Shown piece after piece: positions 1-9,114 of a stretch of DNA of 61,091 nucleotides. How positions within the stretch are numbered: position 1 is the stretch's first letter; each line of letters starts with the position of its first letter. A program made the position numbers and the translations under genes. The notes below the pieces were generated by a model. The model was not told the origin of the DNA. It ran no database searches and saw only the letters and a list, made by a program, of their open reading frames with translations. Location: the NCBI GenBank assembly GCA_900315055.1, contig OMXP01000007.1:1-61091 (forward strand). Reading direction: 5' to 3'. Source of the DNA: an uncultured Lachnospiraceae bacterium (lineage in GTDB: Bacteria > Bacillota > Clostridia > Lachnospirales > Lachnospiraceae).

Positions 1-700
1 AGTGTTTCGACAGCTGCCGGATGAAATTCAGGACAGCACAATGGAACTGATGAGATCTATTTTGCTTCAACAAGAAAAAAAGACTCTCTAAGAGGAGACC
101 AATCGCAGCACCGGTCACCGTTCCGACCGTGGAATCGATCTGCCCCTGAGCATTGTAATGGATCGTATAGTTCTCGGTGCATGCCGGATACATGTGATCG
201 GTCGTTATGCTGCGCAGCGTATAGTCCTTGTTGTAGCGGAAAATGGTATCGTAGGATGTGTCCTCTTCCACCTGCCGGTGCGTATGGCACTTCAGAAGGC
301 AGTTCTTTCGATTGTACGTATAGGTACTTGTAATGGTTCCGAAGCCTTCGACATCCGTGTTGACCGACTTGCGGACAAGACCTTTTTTCACCTGATACGT
401 CGTTGTCCCGACATCTTCGGAAGGGAGGAACTGCCCGTCGTTCTGATAGTCATAGTACTCACAGTTTTCGTGAATGACCTCGTAAATATCACAGCCCGTC
501 AGCAGCCTGTCCCAGTCCTGCGGCACACCGCCGGTATCGGAGATCCATCTGGGCTTGCCGCTGTCGACGCGGACAATGCTCGTCGGTGTATTGGAGCTGC
601 CGAAATTCAGGTTTGCGGCACTCACCGGCAGTGCTGCAAGCATCCCTGCCATCAGAATGCCGGCTGTCAGCAATGTTTTGATTTTCCCAGTTTTGACCAT
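1..700 (-). CDS. Partial secreted protein, function unknown (runs off left edge)
   Basis: The gene starts at ATG 700-698, preceded by a GAAGGGGGAA ribosome site, and stays open to base 1. At least 233 residues are present and the C-terminus is missing. Residues 1-28 form a signal peptide: positive start MVKTGK, a hydrophobic core, and a likely signal peptidase I site after LPVSA. The mature part is rich in Tyr and Thr, with short Y-rich strands (TYTYNRK, FRYNKDYTL, IHYNAQGQID) that weakly recall YD-type repeats. Close to the window edge the frame passes a run of seven T on the coding strand (about 78-84), where an indel could change the last residues. I do not recognise the family. It is probably exported and cell-surface or extracellular. 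Confidence 0.6.
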   Translation of the reverse strand, partial: MVKTGKIKTLLTAGILMAGMLAALPVSAANLNFGSSNTPTSIVRVDSGKPRWISDTGGVPQDWDRLLTGCDIYEVIHENCEYYDYQNDGQFLPSEDVGTTTYQVKKGLVRKSVNTDVEGFGTITSTYTYNRKNCLLKCHTHRQVEEDTSYDTIFRYNKDYTLRSITTDHMYPACTENYTIHYNAQGQIDSTVGTVTGAAIGLLLESLFFLLKQNRSHQFHCAVLNFIRQLSKH

Positions 701-717
701 GACGAAGTTCCCCCTTC

Positions 718-936
718 TTATGCGTTCCGGAAATGAAAAACAGCAGGTTCCTCAGAACAGGACTGCCAGTGCATGTCGTACCGGAGAACAAGGATCAGAG
801 CGATGGTGCCTGCCACGGCAAGCATGCGGCCAAGGATTGTCCGGAACTTTTCCCTTCCCGTCTTCTCCCCGCCATTTTCTTCGCTCTCTGCGGCTGCAGC
901 CGTCACCGTATTCTCACCTGTCTCTTCCGGTCCCAA
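718..936 (-). CDS. Small single-pass membrane protein, hypothetical
   Basis: This is an open frame of about 72 codons whose stop (718-720) lies 17 bases upstream of the next gene's ATG, inside that gene's ribosome site region, so the two may be translationally coupled. No ATG is available. Likely starts are TTG at 936 or an in-frame GTG about 27 bases further on, which has an AGGTGAG site. The protein has an acidic, Ala/Glu/Gly-rich N-terminal third, then one transmembrane helix (RMLAVAGTIALILVL), then a short tail with one Cys. No family is recognised. It may be a membrane partner of the secreted protein downstream. Confidence 0.35.
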   Translation of the reverse strand: MGPEETGENTVTAAAAESEENGGEKTGREKFRTILGRMLAVAGTIALILVLRYDMHWQSCSEEPAVFHFRNA

Positions 937-1099
937 AGCCTTTTCTGCCTGATCTTCCTGTTCTTTACGTACCTGTCACGATGGACAAATTCATGATAAT
1001 CGGTTTCCTTCGCTCAAAGAAGAGTGGCGCTGCTTTCAATGGCCTGCCACATGGTCCGGCTCCTCCGGTTCTGCAGCCGGATCCTGTCCCATCGCACTG

Positions 1100-1133
1100 A
1101 AAAAACGGAGGGATCCGCAAAGGATCTCTCCGC
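1100..1133 (-). terminator. Intrinsic terminator of the glycosyltransferase gene
   Basis: On the minus strand a CGGAGAGATCC / GGATCCCTCCG stem (one wobble pair, loop TTTGC) is followed by a run of six T. It lies about 48 bases after the glycosyltransferase stop. Confidence 0.75.
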
Positions 1134-1180
1134 CATGATGGTATATCTGTTCAGTTTTCTGCTGGGATCGTCTGTATCGG

Positions 1181-1966
1181 TCACTCCGTATCCGTCCCGT
1201 TGTCCTCTCTGACACGCCGCATCGTCGCCCTCCATGCCCAGCCTGCCATGTGAACCACCGCAGAAGGGGCAGACAGGCCAGCCACGTTCCGGTACAGTCC
1301 GTAGATTCTTTTAATCGCCGTCAGCTTGTTACTCGAAAGACTCTGCTTCGGCCTCCGGTAGATGACAAGCGGCACGTTCAGCCCGTACGCCGTAACACCG
1401 CTCTTTAAGATCTGCCACCAGGTCGCGGTATCCTCGGAGCCGATGTCCGGCATGCGCATGAGGGACTTGTCGATCTTTGCCGTATCCAGAAGCACGGTGC
1501 TCGTAAAGATGACGGTCCTTGTCAGTGCCTGTTTGAAGGTCAGGGTCTTTGGCACCCTTGTCACCTTCCCCGTCGGACGGGCATTCTCATCGCCGAAGTG
1601 ATAGGCGGTAAAGACAAAGCCTGCACCTGTCTCTTCCATATAGGAGAGGGTACGCTCGAGCTTTCTTTTGTCCCAGAGATCGTCCGCATCAAGGAAGGCG
1701 ATATACCGTCCCCTGGCTGCGTCCAGTCCGGTATTTCTTGCCTTTGCCGCGCCCTCATTGACGGGCTTTTTGATGATCCGGATCTTGTCTGCCACCGGAT
1801 CCGGAAGCGTTGCGATCTTCTTTTCCGCCGCTTCCACCGATCCGTCCGGGCTCTTGTCATCCACAAGGATCAGCTCCCAGTCGGGATACGTCTGCTGCAC
1901 CACCGTGTCTATGGTCTGTGCGATATAGTTCTCCACCCGGTACACCGGTACGATTATGGATATCAT
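1181..1966 (-). CDS. GT2-family glycosyltransferase
   Basis: This 261-residue protein begins MISIIVPVYRVENYIAQTID, the standard GT-A opening of family 2 glycosyltransferases. A nucleotide-binding VDDKSPDGS segment falls near residue 36 and the metal-binding FLDADDLW (DxD type) near residue 92. It would move a sugar from a nucleotide-sugar to a surface glycan or lipid. No transmembrane segment is visible, so it is cytosolic or peripheral. The length is normal for a stand-alone GT2 enzyme of the WfgS/EpsE kind. It stands alone: a terminator follows it and the divergent PTS-like gene lies upstream. The acceptor cannot be told from sequence. Confidence 0.9.
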   Translation of the reverse strand: MISIIVPVYRVENYIAQTIDTVVQQTYPDWELILVDDKSPDGSVEAAEKKIATLPDPVADKIRIIKKPVNEGAAKARNTGLDAARGRYIAFLDADDLWDKRKLERTLSYMEETGAGFVFTAYHFGDENARPTGKVTRVPKTLTFKQALTRTVIFTSTVLLDTAKIDKSLMRMPDIGSEDTATWWQILKSGVTAYGLNVPLVIYRRPKQSLSSNKLTAIKRIYGLYRNVAGLSAPSAVVHMAGWAWRATMRRVREDNGTDTE

Positions 1967-2019
1967 CGCTTTGTCCTTTTACTGTCTTGTCACCTGTAAT
2001 TCTTTGTGTAAACTGTCCG

Positions 2020-2048
2020 ACGACAGAAAAACGCCTCGCCTCTATAAT
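2020..2048 (+). promoter_or_regulatory. Possible promoter of the PTS IIC-like gene
   Basis: A perfect TATAAT (2043-2048) lies 17 bases after ACGACA (four of six matches to a -35 box). The start codon is 92 bases downstream, behind a purine-rich GACAGAAAGAAGAAAG leader. Confidence 0.45.
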
Positions 2049-2140
2049 AACCTCCGGACACCGGGAAGGAAAATCTTCCTCCTGTCCTGCCGGGACTCTT
2101 TACTCCGGCAAAATCAGCGACAGAAAGAAGAAAGACAGAC

Positions 2141-3199
2141 ATGACAGCATTCAAAGCATTCCTCAGGCGCAAGAACATCGAGATTTCGGTGAAGCGCTAC
2201 CTCATTGACGCCCTCGGTGCCATGGCACAGGGCCTGTTCGCATCGCTCCTGATCGGAACCATCCTGAACACCCTCGGGACACAGCTGAATCTATCGGCTC
2301 TCACTGACATCGGCTCCTATGCCAGCCAGATGTCCGGCCCCGCGATGGCCGTCGCCATCGGCTATGCCCTTCAGGCACCGCCCCTTGTCCTGTTCTCCCT
2401 CGTCACCGTTGGCTTTGCAGCCAATGCACTCGGCGGCGCCGGCGGCCCGCTCGCAGTCCTCATCATCGCCATCGTTGCAGCCGAGTTCGGCAAGGCGGTG
2501 AGCAAGGAGACGAAGGTAGATATCCTCGTCACGCCTCTCGTTACGATCTTCATCGGCGTCGGGCTCTCCGCCCTCATCGCCCCGGCTCTCGGTGCGGCAG
2601 CATCGTCCCTGGGCAACGTCATCATGTGGGCAACCGAGCTCCAGCCGTTCCTCATGGGCATCGTCGTATCGGTCCTTGTCGGCATCGCCCTGACGCTTCC
2701 GATCTCGTCCGCCGCGATCTGCGCAGCTTTGGGTCTTACCGGTCTTGCCGGCGGCGCCGCCGTTGCCGGCTGCTGTGCCCAGATGGTCGGCTTTGCGGTC
2801 ATGTCCTTTAAGGAAAACCGCTGGGGCGGCCTCGTCTCCCAGGGCATCGGCACCTCGATGCTCCAGATGGGCAACATTGTGAAGAACCCGAGGATCTGGC
2901 TTCCTCCGATCATCACGAGCGCCATCACCGGGCCCCTTGCCACCTGCCTCTTCAAGATGCGCATGGACGGCACCGCCGTCTCCTCCGGCATGGGCACCTG
3001 CGGCTTTGTCGGCCCCATCGGTGTCTACACCGGCTGGGTGAACGACATCGCGGCAGGAACGAAGGCCGCCATCACCCCCATGGACTGGATCGCAATGCTC
3101 CTCATCTGCTTTGTCCTCCCCGCGATCATCACCTGGATCCTCGGCGAGGCCTTCCGCAAAGCCGGCTGGATCAGGGAAAACGATCTGAAGCTGAACTGA
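2141..3199 (+). CDS. PTS-type IIC membrane protein (PTS_EIIC_2/PfoR-like)
   Basis: The protein has 352 residues and about nine or ten hydrophobic helices separated by Gly/Ala-rich loops, typical of the EIIC_2 (PfoR-like) membrane family. Motifs such as GAGGPLAVLI, SSGMGTCGFVGPIGVYTGW and a conserved basic start (FLRRKNIEISVKRYL) fit that family. The family is annotated as PTS sugar permease, but members usually lack dedicated EIIA and EIIB partners, and none is encoded nearby here. The substrate is therefore unknown and transport by phosphorylation is not assured. The gene is monocistronic, with a TATAAT upstream and a strong terminator directly behind it. Confidence 0.85.
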   Translation: MTAFKAFLRRKNIEISVKRYLIDALGAMAQGLFASLLIGTILNTLGTQLNLSALTDIGSYASQMSGPAMAVAIGYALQAPPLVLFSLVTVGFAANALGGAGGPLAVLIIAIVAAEFGKAVSKETKVDILVTPLVTIFIGVGLSALIAPALGAAASSLGNVIMWATELQPFLMGIVVSVLVGIALTLPISSAAICAALGLTGLAGGAAVAGCCAQMVGFAVMSFKENRWGGLVSQGIGTSMLQMGNIVKNPRIWLPPIITSAITGPLATCLFKMRMDGTAVSSGMGTCGFVGPIGVYTGWVNDIAAGTKAAITPMDWIAMLLICFVLPAIITWILGEAFRKAGWIRENDLKLN

Positions 3200-3238
3200 T
3201 CACAGAGCATCTCAAACAACATACGTCCGTAACCGAAC

Positions 3239-3285
3239 AGGCAGTGCAGAACTCTTCTTCGTCCCGCACTGCCTGCTTTCTTTGT
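3239..3285 (+). terminator. Intrinsic terminator after the PTS IIC-like gene
   Basis: A 9-bp stem (AGGCAGTGC 3239-3247 with GCACTGCCT 3266-3274) is followed by a T-rich tail, CTTTCTTTGTCTT. Confidence 0.75.
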
Positions 3286-3340
3286 CTTCTATTATCTGAT
3301 TTTCCCTATCTTCTGTTCTTCTGTTCCGGTATCCCGATGT

Positions 3341-3952
3341 CTATTGCTTCCCGGTATCTTCCACTCCGATCTGCTCCCCGAAAAGTTCCAGGAAGTAGTC
3401 CACCACCTGCTCCGGGTTCCTGCCGTCCATATCCAGGGTCGGCATGACCTCCTCGTAGATCTCATGGAAGAACTTCTGATCCTCCCGGATCTCATGCATG
3501 TAGTAGGTTCTGTGCTTCATCTTGTATTCGTCCGCGTCCGGAAGGAGCCTATCCTCATCATCGGTAAAGACGAGCCGGTCAAAGATGTTCTCCTCCCGGT
3601 CGATGAGATCCGCTGCAAAGACATCGTCTGCTTTCAGGATTTCGTCCATCCCGTGCATGTACGTGATGGGAGGGGCAGCGATGACGACGGGTTTCTGTTC
3701 CTTTCTCGCCTGTTCGATACGGTCCCGCACAAGCTTCGTCCGGATCTCATCCCGCTGCGGTCTGCTGTAGTTCTTGATAAACGCCGCAGGTCTTATGTGG
3801 TAATCCGTCCGGAGCCTGTCGTCGATGTCCTCGTAATCCCAGGAGAGTCTCTTTGCAAGTCTCTCCCCCGTCACCGACTTTCCGATGTTCGAGGATCCGA
3901 AGAACAGAACGGCAATCACTCTGTTCTGCTGTTTTGCGGTTGTCCCCGCCAT
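3341..3952 (-). CDS. Shikimate-kinase-like P-loop kinase
   Basis: This 203-residue protein has a Walker A motif GSSNIGKSVTG near residue 19 and a shikimate-kinase-like DIDDRLR near residue 41. The rest follows the small nucleoside/shikimate kinase fold with an Arg-rich lid region (RPQRDEIRTKLVRDRIEQARK). Genuine AroK proteins are shorter (about 170 residues) and have a conserved GGG motif, which I do not see. A different small-molecule substrate or a regulatory role is therefore likely. The ATG is only 6 bases after the stop of the diguanylate cyclase gene, so it is the last gene of that three-gene operon. A link between this kinase and c-di-GMP signalling is inference. Confidence 0.7.
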   Translation of the reverse strand: MAGTTAKQQNRVIAVLFFGSSNIGKSVTGERLAKRLSWDYEDIDDRLRTDYHIRPAAFIKNYSRPQRDEIRTKLVRDRIEQARKEQKPVVIAAPPITYMHGMDEILKADDVFAADLIDREENIFDRLVFTDDEDRLLPDADEYKMKHRTYYMHEIREDQKFFHEIYEEVMPTLDMDGRNPEQVVDYFLELFGEQIGVEDTGKQ

Positions 3953-3958
3953 GCCTGT

Positions 3959-5920
3959 CTATCCTCTCGTGTGGTGGTGTGCCTTGACCGTGTACATCTG
4001 CCGGTCCGCCGCATTGATGAAGTCATCAAGCCTCGTCCCGATCTCCGGATTCGGCGCAAGGACCATGCCCATGGAGATCCGGACCGGCACCGGATCCCCG
4101 GCTTCCTCCCCTGTCACATCCGACAGGAGCTCGTTCTCGACCCGGTCCCTGTACGCGGCAAGGCTCTTCCCGTCCGTCACCTCTAGGATCGCAAGGAACT
4201 CGTCTCCGCCGTAGCGGCAGACATAGCCCGTCCCCGGAAGGTTCTCGTCCATCACGTGCGCGATCCGTCTCAGCACCCGGTCCCCGAACTCATGGCCCCT
4301 GGTGTCGTTCATCTCCTTGAAAAGATCCGCGTCCGCAAAGCACACGCCGACCTTTGATCCGTCCGCAAGCATCTGAGAGAAGGCAGGCTCGATCCGGTCC
4401 TTCAGGGCTGCTCTCTGGTACACCCCGGTCAGACGGTCTCTCTCGTAGAGGGCCTTCATCTTGTGCATGCTCTCGACGATCCGCTGATGATCCCGGATCT
4501 CCTGCAGGGTGTTCAGCACGTGCTCGTGGATCCGGTAGATGTACTCATATTCCAGGAGGAAGCGGGGGTTGATGGTGAGCAGGTATCCTGCCACCTGCTC
4601 TTTCAGGTGAAGCGGTGTGACGAAAATCAGATACCCGGTTCCCGCCTTCCCTCTCAGGTACTCCAGAAGCTCCTCTTCCGAAGCCCCGGCAAGAAATCCG
4701 GAATTCACGGCCCGGTCCTTTGTCTCCTGCCCGGCCTCCTTCTCAAATCCTCCAAGGACTCTCAAATGCGCATGCTCAAAGACGTCCGGCAGCTCCTTGC
4801 TGCCTCCCTTTTCGGTCAGCCTCTCGTCGAGGACAAGGAAGGCGCCGTCACACCCAAGGTCGGAGAGCTTTGTGAGGACGCAGTCCCGCAGCTCCTCAAA
4901 GGTCTGGCACTCCATGAGCCCTGACTCAAACAGCGCCTGTTTGTCATCCGCCTTTCCGCTTTTGATCCCGTAGAGGATCGTGTCCTTCAGATACGAGCGG
5001 TACGAGACCGTCCCCGTATTCGGGCAGCCGCAGGACTCCGCAAAGTGGCAGACGGAATCCACGTAGCTGTACTTTTCGACCGCCTCTTTCTGCATCTTCC
5101 GGTAGAGCACCCGCATCGCAAGGGAGCCGATCTTTTCTCTTGAGAGCTCTGCGCTTGTGATCTGCGGATCAAAGTACATCGCCTTGTCGAGGCAGTCAAA
5201 GCCCGTGACCTTTACGTCTTCCGGCACCCGGATCCCGTGCTTTTGTGCCTCCAGGATCACGCCGACCGCGATGTTGTCGTTTGCGCAGACAATCGCATCG
5301 GGCAAAGGGCTTTCGGATGCAAGGATCTTCTGCACCGCATCCGTTCCGCTCTCCGCCTCATAGGTGCCAAAGCAGAATCCCTGCTTGTCTTCCGGCACCT
5401 GATGCTTCTCCATGCACTCCTCAAAGGCCCTGAAGCGCTCCAGGTTTTCGTAGTTGTCCTTCGGTCCTCCCGCAAAGAAGAAGCTCCTGCACCCGTGCAC
5501 CGTGTACAGGTGCTCCAGGATCGTCCTCTCCGCACTCCTGCCGTCGACGCCGGCATAGAGAAGCCCCGGAACGTCAAAGCAGAGGGACACCGCAGGAACG
5601 CCCGATTTCCGGATCCTGTCAATCACCTCGTCCCGGACCTTCTCGTCCACGATGTTCGTCACGTCCACGATGATCCCGTCAAACGAGGACAGATCCGGCA
5701 GATCAAAGACCGCGTATTCTCCCTGATTGAAGGCGCGGTTAAGACTCGCATTCCCCCAGCACTGATACTGGACAAGATCCACAGAAGTTCCCGTCTTCTT
5801 TTGGATCTTTTCGCATTCCTCCCGGATTCCGTCGGTCCATGCGGCCGTTATCAGCCGTCTCCACCCGTCAAAAAGCAGTGCTACCCGGCACGTGCTCTCC
5901 CCTGATTCCAAAGATTTCAT
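3959..5920 (-). CDS. Diguanylate cyclase with LacI/periplasmic-binding-like sensor domain
   Basis: The 653-residue protein has an N-terminal type I periplasmic-binding/LacI effector fold (about residues 10-290: CRVALLFDGWRR, GCRSFFFAGG, DAIVCANDNIAVGV, VKVTGFDCLDKAMYF). It lacks both a signal peptide and a LacI HTH, so the sensor sits in the cytosol. A middle region of about 180 residues and a short coiled segment lead to a C-terminal GGDEF domain with an intact RYGGDEF motif near residue 565 and the DRLTGVYQR opening. No RxxD inhibitory site precedes the motif. It should make c-di-GMP from two GTP in response to an unknown small ligand, probably a sugar or nucleoside. It is the middle gene of the operon, 24 bases after the degenerate EAL-GGDEF gene. 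Confidence 0.9.
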   Translation of the reverse strand: MKSLESGESTCRVALLFDGWRRLITAAWTDGIREECEKIQKKTGTSVDLVQYQCWGNASLNRAFNQGEYAVFDLPDLSSFDGIIVDVTNIVDEKVRDEVIDRIRKSGVPAVSLCFDVPGLLYAGVDGRSAERTILEHLYTVHGCRSFFFAGGPKDNYENLERFRAFEECMEKHQVPEDKQGFCFGTYEAESGTDAVQKILASESPLPDAIVCANDNIAVGVILEAQKHGIRVPEDVKVTGFDCLDKAMYFDPQITSAELSREKIGSLAMRVLYRKMQKEAVEKYSYVDSVCHFAESCGCPNTGTVSYRSYLKDTILYGIKSGKADDKQALFESGLMECQTFEELRDCVLTKLSDLGCDGAFLVLDERLTEKGGSKELPDVFEHAHLRVLGGFEKEAGQETKDRAVNSGFLAGASEEELLEYLRGKAGTGYLIFVTPLHLKEQVAGYLLTINPRFLLEYEYIYRIHEHVLNTLQEIRDHQRIVESMHKMKALYERDRLTGVYQRAALKDRIEPAFSQMLADGSKVGVCFADADLFKEMNDTRGHEFGDRVLRRIAHVMDENLPGTGYVCRYGGDEFLAILEVTDGKSLAAYRDRVENELLSDVTGEEAGDPVPVRISMGMVLAPNPEIGTRLDDFINAADRQMYTVKAHHHTRG

Positions 5921-5944
5921 CCCCTTTTCCCAAAGATGCTGCCA

Positions 5945-8896
5945 TCAGCCGTCCGTCAGTCTCCCCGCAAGTGCCAGTGCCGCCCCCGCGGCATTCTCAT
6001 CGGTCACCACCGGGAAGTCTGCCCCCTTTGCAAGTTTTGCATACCCGATCACGCGGTCCGTGAGGGTTGTCGGCCCGTCTCCCGGCTGCGCCCCGGAGAT
6101 CCCGATGTAGCCGGTCACTCCGGTTCCCTCGATACAGCGCGCAAAGCGCTGTCCCGTCTTCTCATAGTCCGTATCCGCCTTCGTCTTCAGGATGACAAGG
6201 AAGGCATTCTCGTCATACCGTCCGCAGACATCGCCCTCTCTCGTGCAGGACAGAAGTGCCTGTCCGACATTCCGGAGGCTCTCGTCGGAAACCTGCCCGT
6301 TCAGCCTAACATACAGCAGGGCAAACGGCGTGTTGTCCCGCCGGAAGGTCTCCCTCGCATTTGTGAGGTACGACATGAGATACGTCCTGTTTGCCGTCCC
6401 GGTCAGAACGTCCCGGTTTCCGGGAGTCAGGGCGGACTGATACGCGACCCCTGTCGGCTGCGTCTGCGTCTCCTGACGGAAGAACGTCACCTGCAGGGAT
6501 GGCGCTCCCTCCTCGTCATTGATCACCATCGAGGTGAACGAGACCTGCAGCTGGTACCCGTCGCGGCTTCTCATGCGGCCGTGCAGGACGTCCGGCAGGC
6601 CCTGTGCCTGTACCTTCTCAAAGGGACACATCTGACCGCAGATCGCCGCCCCGCCGGGAAGCGTGATGAGGTTCCCCAGCTCCGTGCAGGGGCGCCCGAG
6701 CATCGCCTGCTCGGTGTAACCGGAGATCGTCTGCGCCATGCGGTTCCAGAACACGATCCTGCGGTCCTTCCCCACGGCGATGACGCCGAGGGAGAGCTGA
6801 TCGAAGGCATTGAAGTCAAACCCGTCGCCGCTCTCCGGCACCGGGGACTCCTTCCCGGCAAGTGCCGCGCACATGGTATCGAAGGAGTCGGAAAACGAGC
6901 AGAAAAGGCTCGCGCTCACCGCCTCCTCCCGCCCGAAGGCGGAGCCGACGGCCGTAAGAAACGCATCAAGGTTCCCCTTCGGAACATCCGGAGATACCAC
7001 CGCGATCTTCTCCCCGAATACCCCGGTCACCGCCCGGTCGGAGAGCTTTGCGGCTTGCCTTGCAACCGTTTCTGCGGCAGGGATCAGCATCCGGTTTCGT
7101 CCCGCATCCCCTGCCATCCCGTAGGACTTCGTTATCCCGGGGACCTCAAGTGTCACAAGGACATAGGCCTCTCCCGTTCTCTCCTCGTTCTCCGCAAGGG
7201 CAACAAGGCTCTTTACGAGCTGCCGGTCCCCCTGAATCTCTCCTCCGGAAGGAAGGGCGGAAACAGAGGTTCTCTTTCCCTTAACCTCTTTCCCCGCATC
7301 TTCGGACGGCACCGCTCCCAGGGCTTCCTGCAGCTCTGCAGCGGCAGGATAGATGCAGTAATAGCAGCAGTCATCCCCGCCCTTCTTTCCAAGGGAGAGG
7401 AAGTGCAGCATCGGCACATAGTCGAAGGAGCCCGTCGCGGCATCCCGGGTTCGAAACACCTGCATGAGGTGCGTGCGCTTTGCTGCGGTCAGTCTCTCGA
7501 GAAGACTTCCCCGGTCCGTGAACTTTCGATACGCCGCAAGGTCTCCGGGGTCAATGTCCTTCATGCGGTCCGCAAAGTAGGCCTCGACGCCGGTCCCCGT
7601 GATCTCCAGCCGGTCAAGCTCCCGGTTATAGTACACCGTCTGCACGGCATCACGGGAGAAGTTCAGGATGGAAAAGCGCCCCGTGGTCGCCCGAAGGTAA
7701 TCCACGAGGATATCCTTCGGCTCGTCCGTCTTCTCGGGGACGATCCAGACGTGGCTTGCCAGGATCTCGACGTCCCCGCTCTTTGCCTGGAGGAAGAAAT
7801 CCGCGGCGATCCTGGTGCGTCCCTCGTAGAACTCCAGATGCTCCGCATTCCCCTCGAGAAGGGATGAGCTGTGCTTTCGAAGAAGCCCCAGCACATCGGC
7901 GCCGCTCCCGTTGAGGCGCTTTGCGGCATCCTCCGGGCCCGTGACGCCGGCGGACTTCATCAGCTCCTGAAACGCCCCGTTTGCGGCAAGAAGGGAGACC
8001 TTCCCCGTCTCCTGATCGCAGTACAGAAGGCAGATCGCCCGGGCGCCTGCAAGGTCCGTCTTCTTTTCGGCAAGGTCGAGGCACTCCGTGAGGGTCCCGT
8101 CCTCTGCGGCAAGCCCCATGAGATCGCACATGCGCTCGCACTCCGGGTACTCCATCGGGGTGAGGATCGCATACCCTTCCACCCGCTCGCACCCGATGCT
8201 CTTCAGGTAGTCAATCCACTCGCTGCTCTGCACGCCGACCGCAAGGGTCTTCTGCCCCGCGGCCCGGTTTTCCCTGAAGAGGGACAGGACCTCACGCCTT
8301 GACTCCTCATCGATCTTCTTGCTGTGGCGAAGGTCGATCTTCACATGGTCCAGGGGAAGCGAGGTGAGCTCCTGCCCCTGCCCCGCCTTCTTCTGCGCAT
8401 CGATCCCGACGGAAAAGCCGGCATCATGCAGGGCAGTGAGAAATTGCAGGGTTTTGCGCCGCTCTGCCTGTGTCCTTGCCGCCCCGCCGACCTCCAGGAC
8501 AAGGTCCGCGGGATCGCAGTCATAGGAGTGCAGAAGGTCCAGTGCCTTCGGAAGGAAGATCTTCGAGTTCGCATCGGTTGGCGAAAGGTTCAGGATGAGC
8601 CTTATCTTCTCCCGTCCCGCATCGCGCCGCTTCTGCAGAATCCTGCAGGCGTTCTGGATGCAGCAAAGATCGATCTTGTAGGCGTCCCCCGCCTCCTCGA
8701 GAGCCGGGAGGAACTGACCCGGCATCAGCATCCCGTGGGCCGGATCCGCCCAGCGCACAAAGCACTCCAGTGCCGTCACCTTTCCCGTCATGGTCCGGAG
8801 GACCGGGATGACATAGATCACGATCCATCCCCGCGCCACCGCCTCGTCCGCGTGCGTCTGGACATATGTTTTGAGATCAAATGCAGGGTCTGCCAT
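5945..8896 (-). CDS. Degenerate EAL-PAS-GGDEF protein, predicted c-di-GMP receptor or scaffold
   Basis: The protein has 983 residues. Residues about 20-260 are an EAL-type fold: ECFVRW stands for EALLRW and LNLSP is kept. However, the second acid of LELTE is lost (LEVGG), DDFGTG is replaced by DAQKKAG, and the late catalytic Glu is lost (TLAVGVQSS), so phosphodiesterase activity is unlikely. A long middle region follows. Next is a PAS domain (about residues 690-800: IAVGKDRRIVFWNRMAQTISGYTE) with nearby cysteines, and then a GGDEF fold in which the motif reads RYDENAF, so cyclase activity is also unlikely. It has no membrane helix. It heads the operon with the active cyclase downstream, which suggests a regulatory partner or receptor role (inference). 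Confidence 0.85.
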   Translation of the reverse strand: MADPAFDLKTYVQTHADEAVARGWIVIYVIPVLRTMTGKVTALECFVRWADPAHGMLMPGQFLPALEEAGDAYKIDLCCIQNACRILQKRRDAGREKIRLILNLSPTDANSKIFLPKALDLLHSYDCDPADLVLEVGGAARTQAERRKTLQFLTALHDAGFSVGIDAQKKAGQGQELTSLPLDHVKIDLRHSKKIDEESRREVLSLFRENRAAGQKTLAVGVQSSEWIDYLKSIGCERVEGYAILTPMEYPECERMCDLMGLAAEDGTLTECLDLAEKKTDLAGARAICLLYCDQETGKVSLLAANGAFQELMKSAGVTGPEDAAKRLNGSGADVLGLLRKHSSSLLEGNAEHLEFYEGRTRIAADFFLQAKSGDVEILASHVWIVPEKTDEPKDILVDYLRATTGRFSILNFSRDAVQTVYYNRELDRLEITGTGVEAYFADRMKDIDPGDLAAYRKFTDRGSLLERLTAAKRTHLMQVFRTRDAATGSFDYVPMLHFLSLGKKGGDDCCYYCIYPAAAELQEALGAVPSEDAGKEVKGKRTSVSALPSGGEIQGDRQLVKSLVALAENEERTGEAYVLVTLEVPGITKSYGMAGDAGRNRMLIPAAETVARQAAKLSDRAVTGVFGEKIAVVSPDVPKGNLDAFLTAVGSAFGREEAVSASLFCSFSDSFDTMCAALAGKESPVPESGDGFDFNAFDQLSLGVIAVGKDRRIVFWNRMAQTISGYTEQAMLGRPCTELGNLITLPGGAAICGQMCPFEKVQAQGLPDVLHGRMRSRDGYQLQVSFTSMVINDEEGAPSLQVTFFRQETQTQPTGVAYQSALTPGNRDVLTGTANRTYLMSYLTNARETFRRDNTPFALLYVRLNGQVSDESLRNVGQALLSCTREGDVCGRYDENAFLVILKTKADTDYEKTGQRFARCIEGTGVTGYIGISGAQPGDGPTTLTDRVIGYAKLAKGADFPVVTDENAAGAALALAGRLTDG

Positions 8897-8948
8897 GGTT
8901 TACACTTCCTGTTCAAACGATGTACACAATTAGGAATAGTTTACCAGT

Positions 8949-8958
8949 TAAGCGCTTA
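8949..8958. promoter_or_regulatory. cre-like palindrome upstream of the c-di-GMP operon
   Basis: The perfect palindrome TAAGCGCTTA lies 53 bases before the start codon. On the minus strand the context GGTAAGCGCTTAAC shares the core of CcpA cre sites (TGTAAGCGCTTACA type). Between it and the gene is TGGTAAACT, a possible extended -10. It could also bind another LacI-family regulator. Confidence 0.5.
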
Positions 8959-9024
8959 CCTTTCCAGTATTCGGACGACAGAAGTCCCAAAACCCGTTTT
9001 GAAGATCCCCATTTACTGCCGTCC

Positions 9025-9080
9025 CTGTCGAAAACGACAGAAAGCCCGGGGCAGCGGTCTGATCTTTCGCTGCTCCGGGC
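9025..9080 (-). terminator. Terminator of the amino acid ABC operon
   Basis: On the minus strand a 13-bp stem (GCCCGGAGCAGCG with CGCTGCCCCGGGC, one wobble pair) precedes a T-rich tail. Overlapping that tail is a second small hairpin, CTGTCG-AAAA-CGACAG (9025-9040). Confidence 0.75.
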
Positions 9081-9114
9081 AGACAAACAATGCTATGCCA
9101 GGGATATGCTGTTT

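Noticed and set aside
2141..3199. A full PTS sugar operon
   Set aside because: Only the IIC-like membrane gene is present, with its own terminator. No EIIA, EIIB or sugar enzyme genes lie near.
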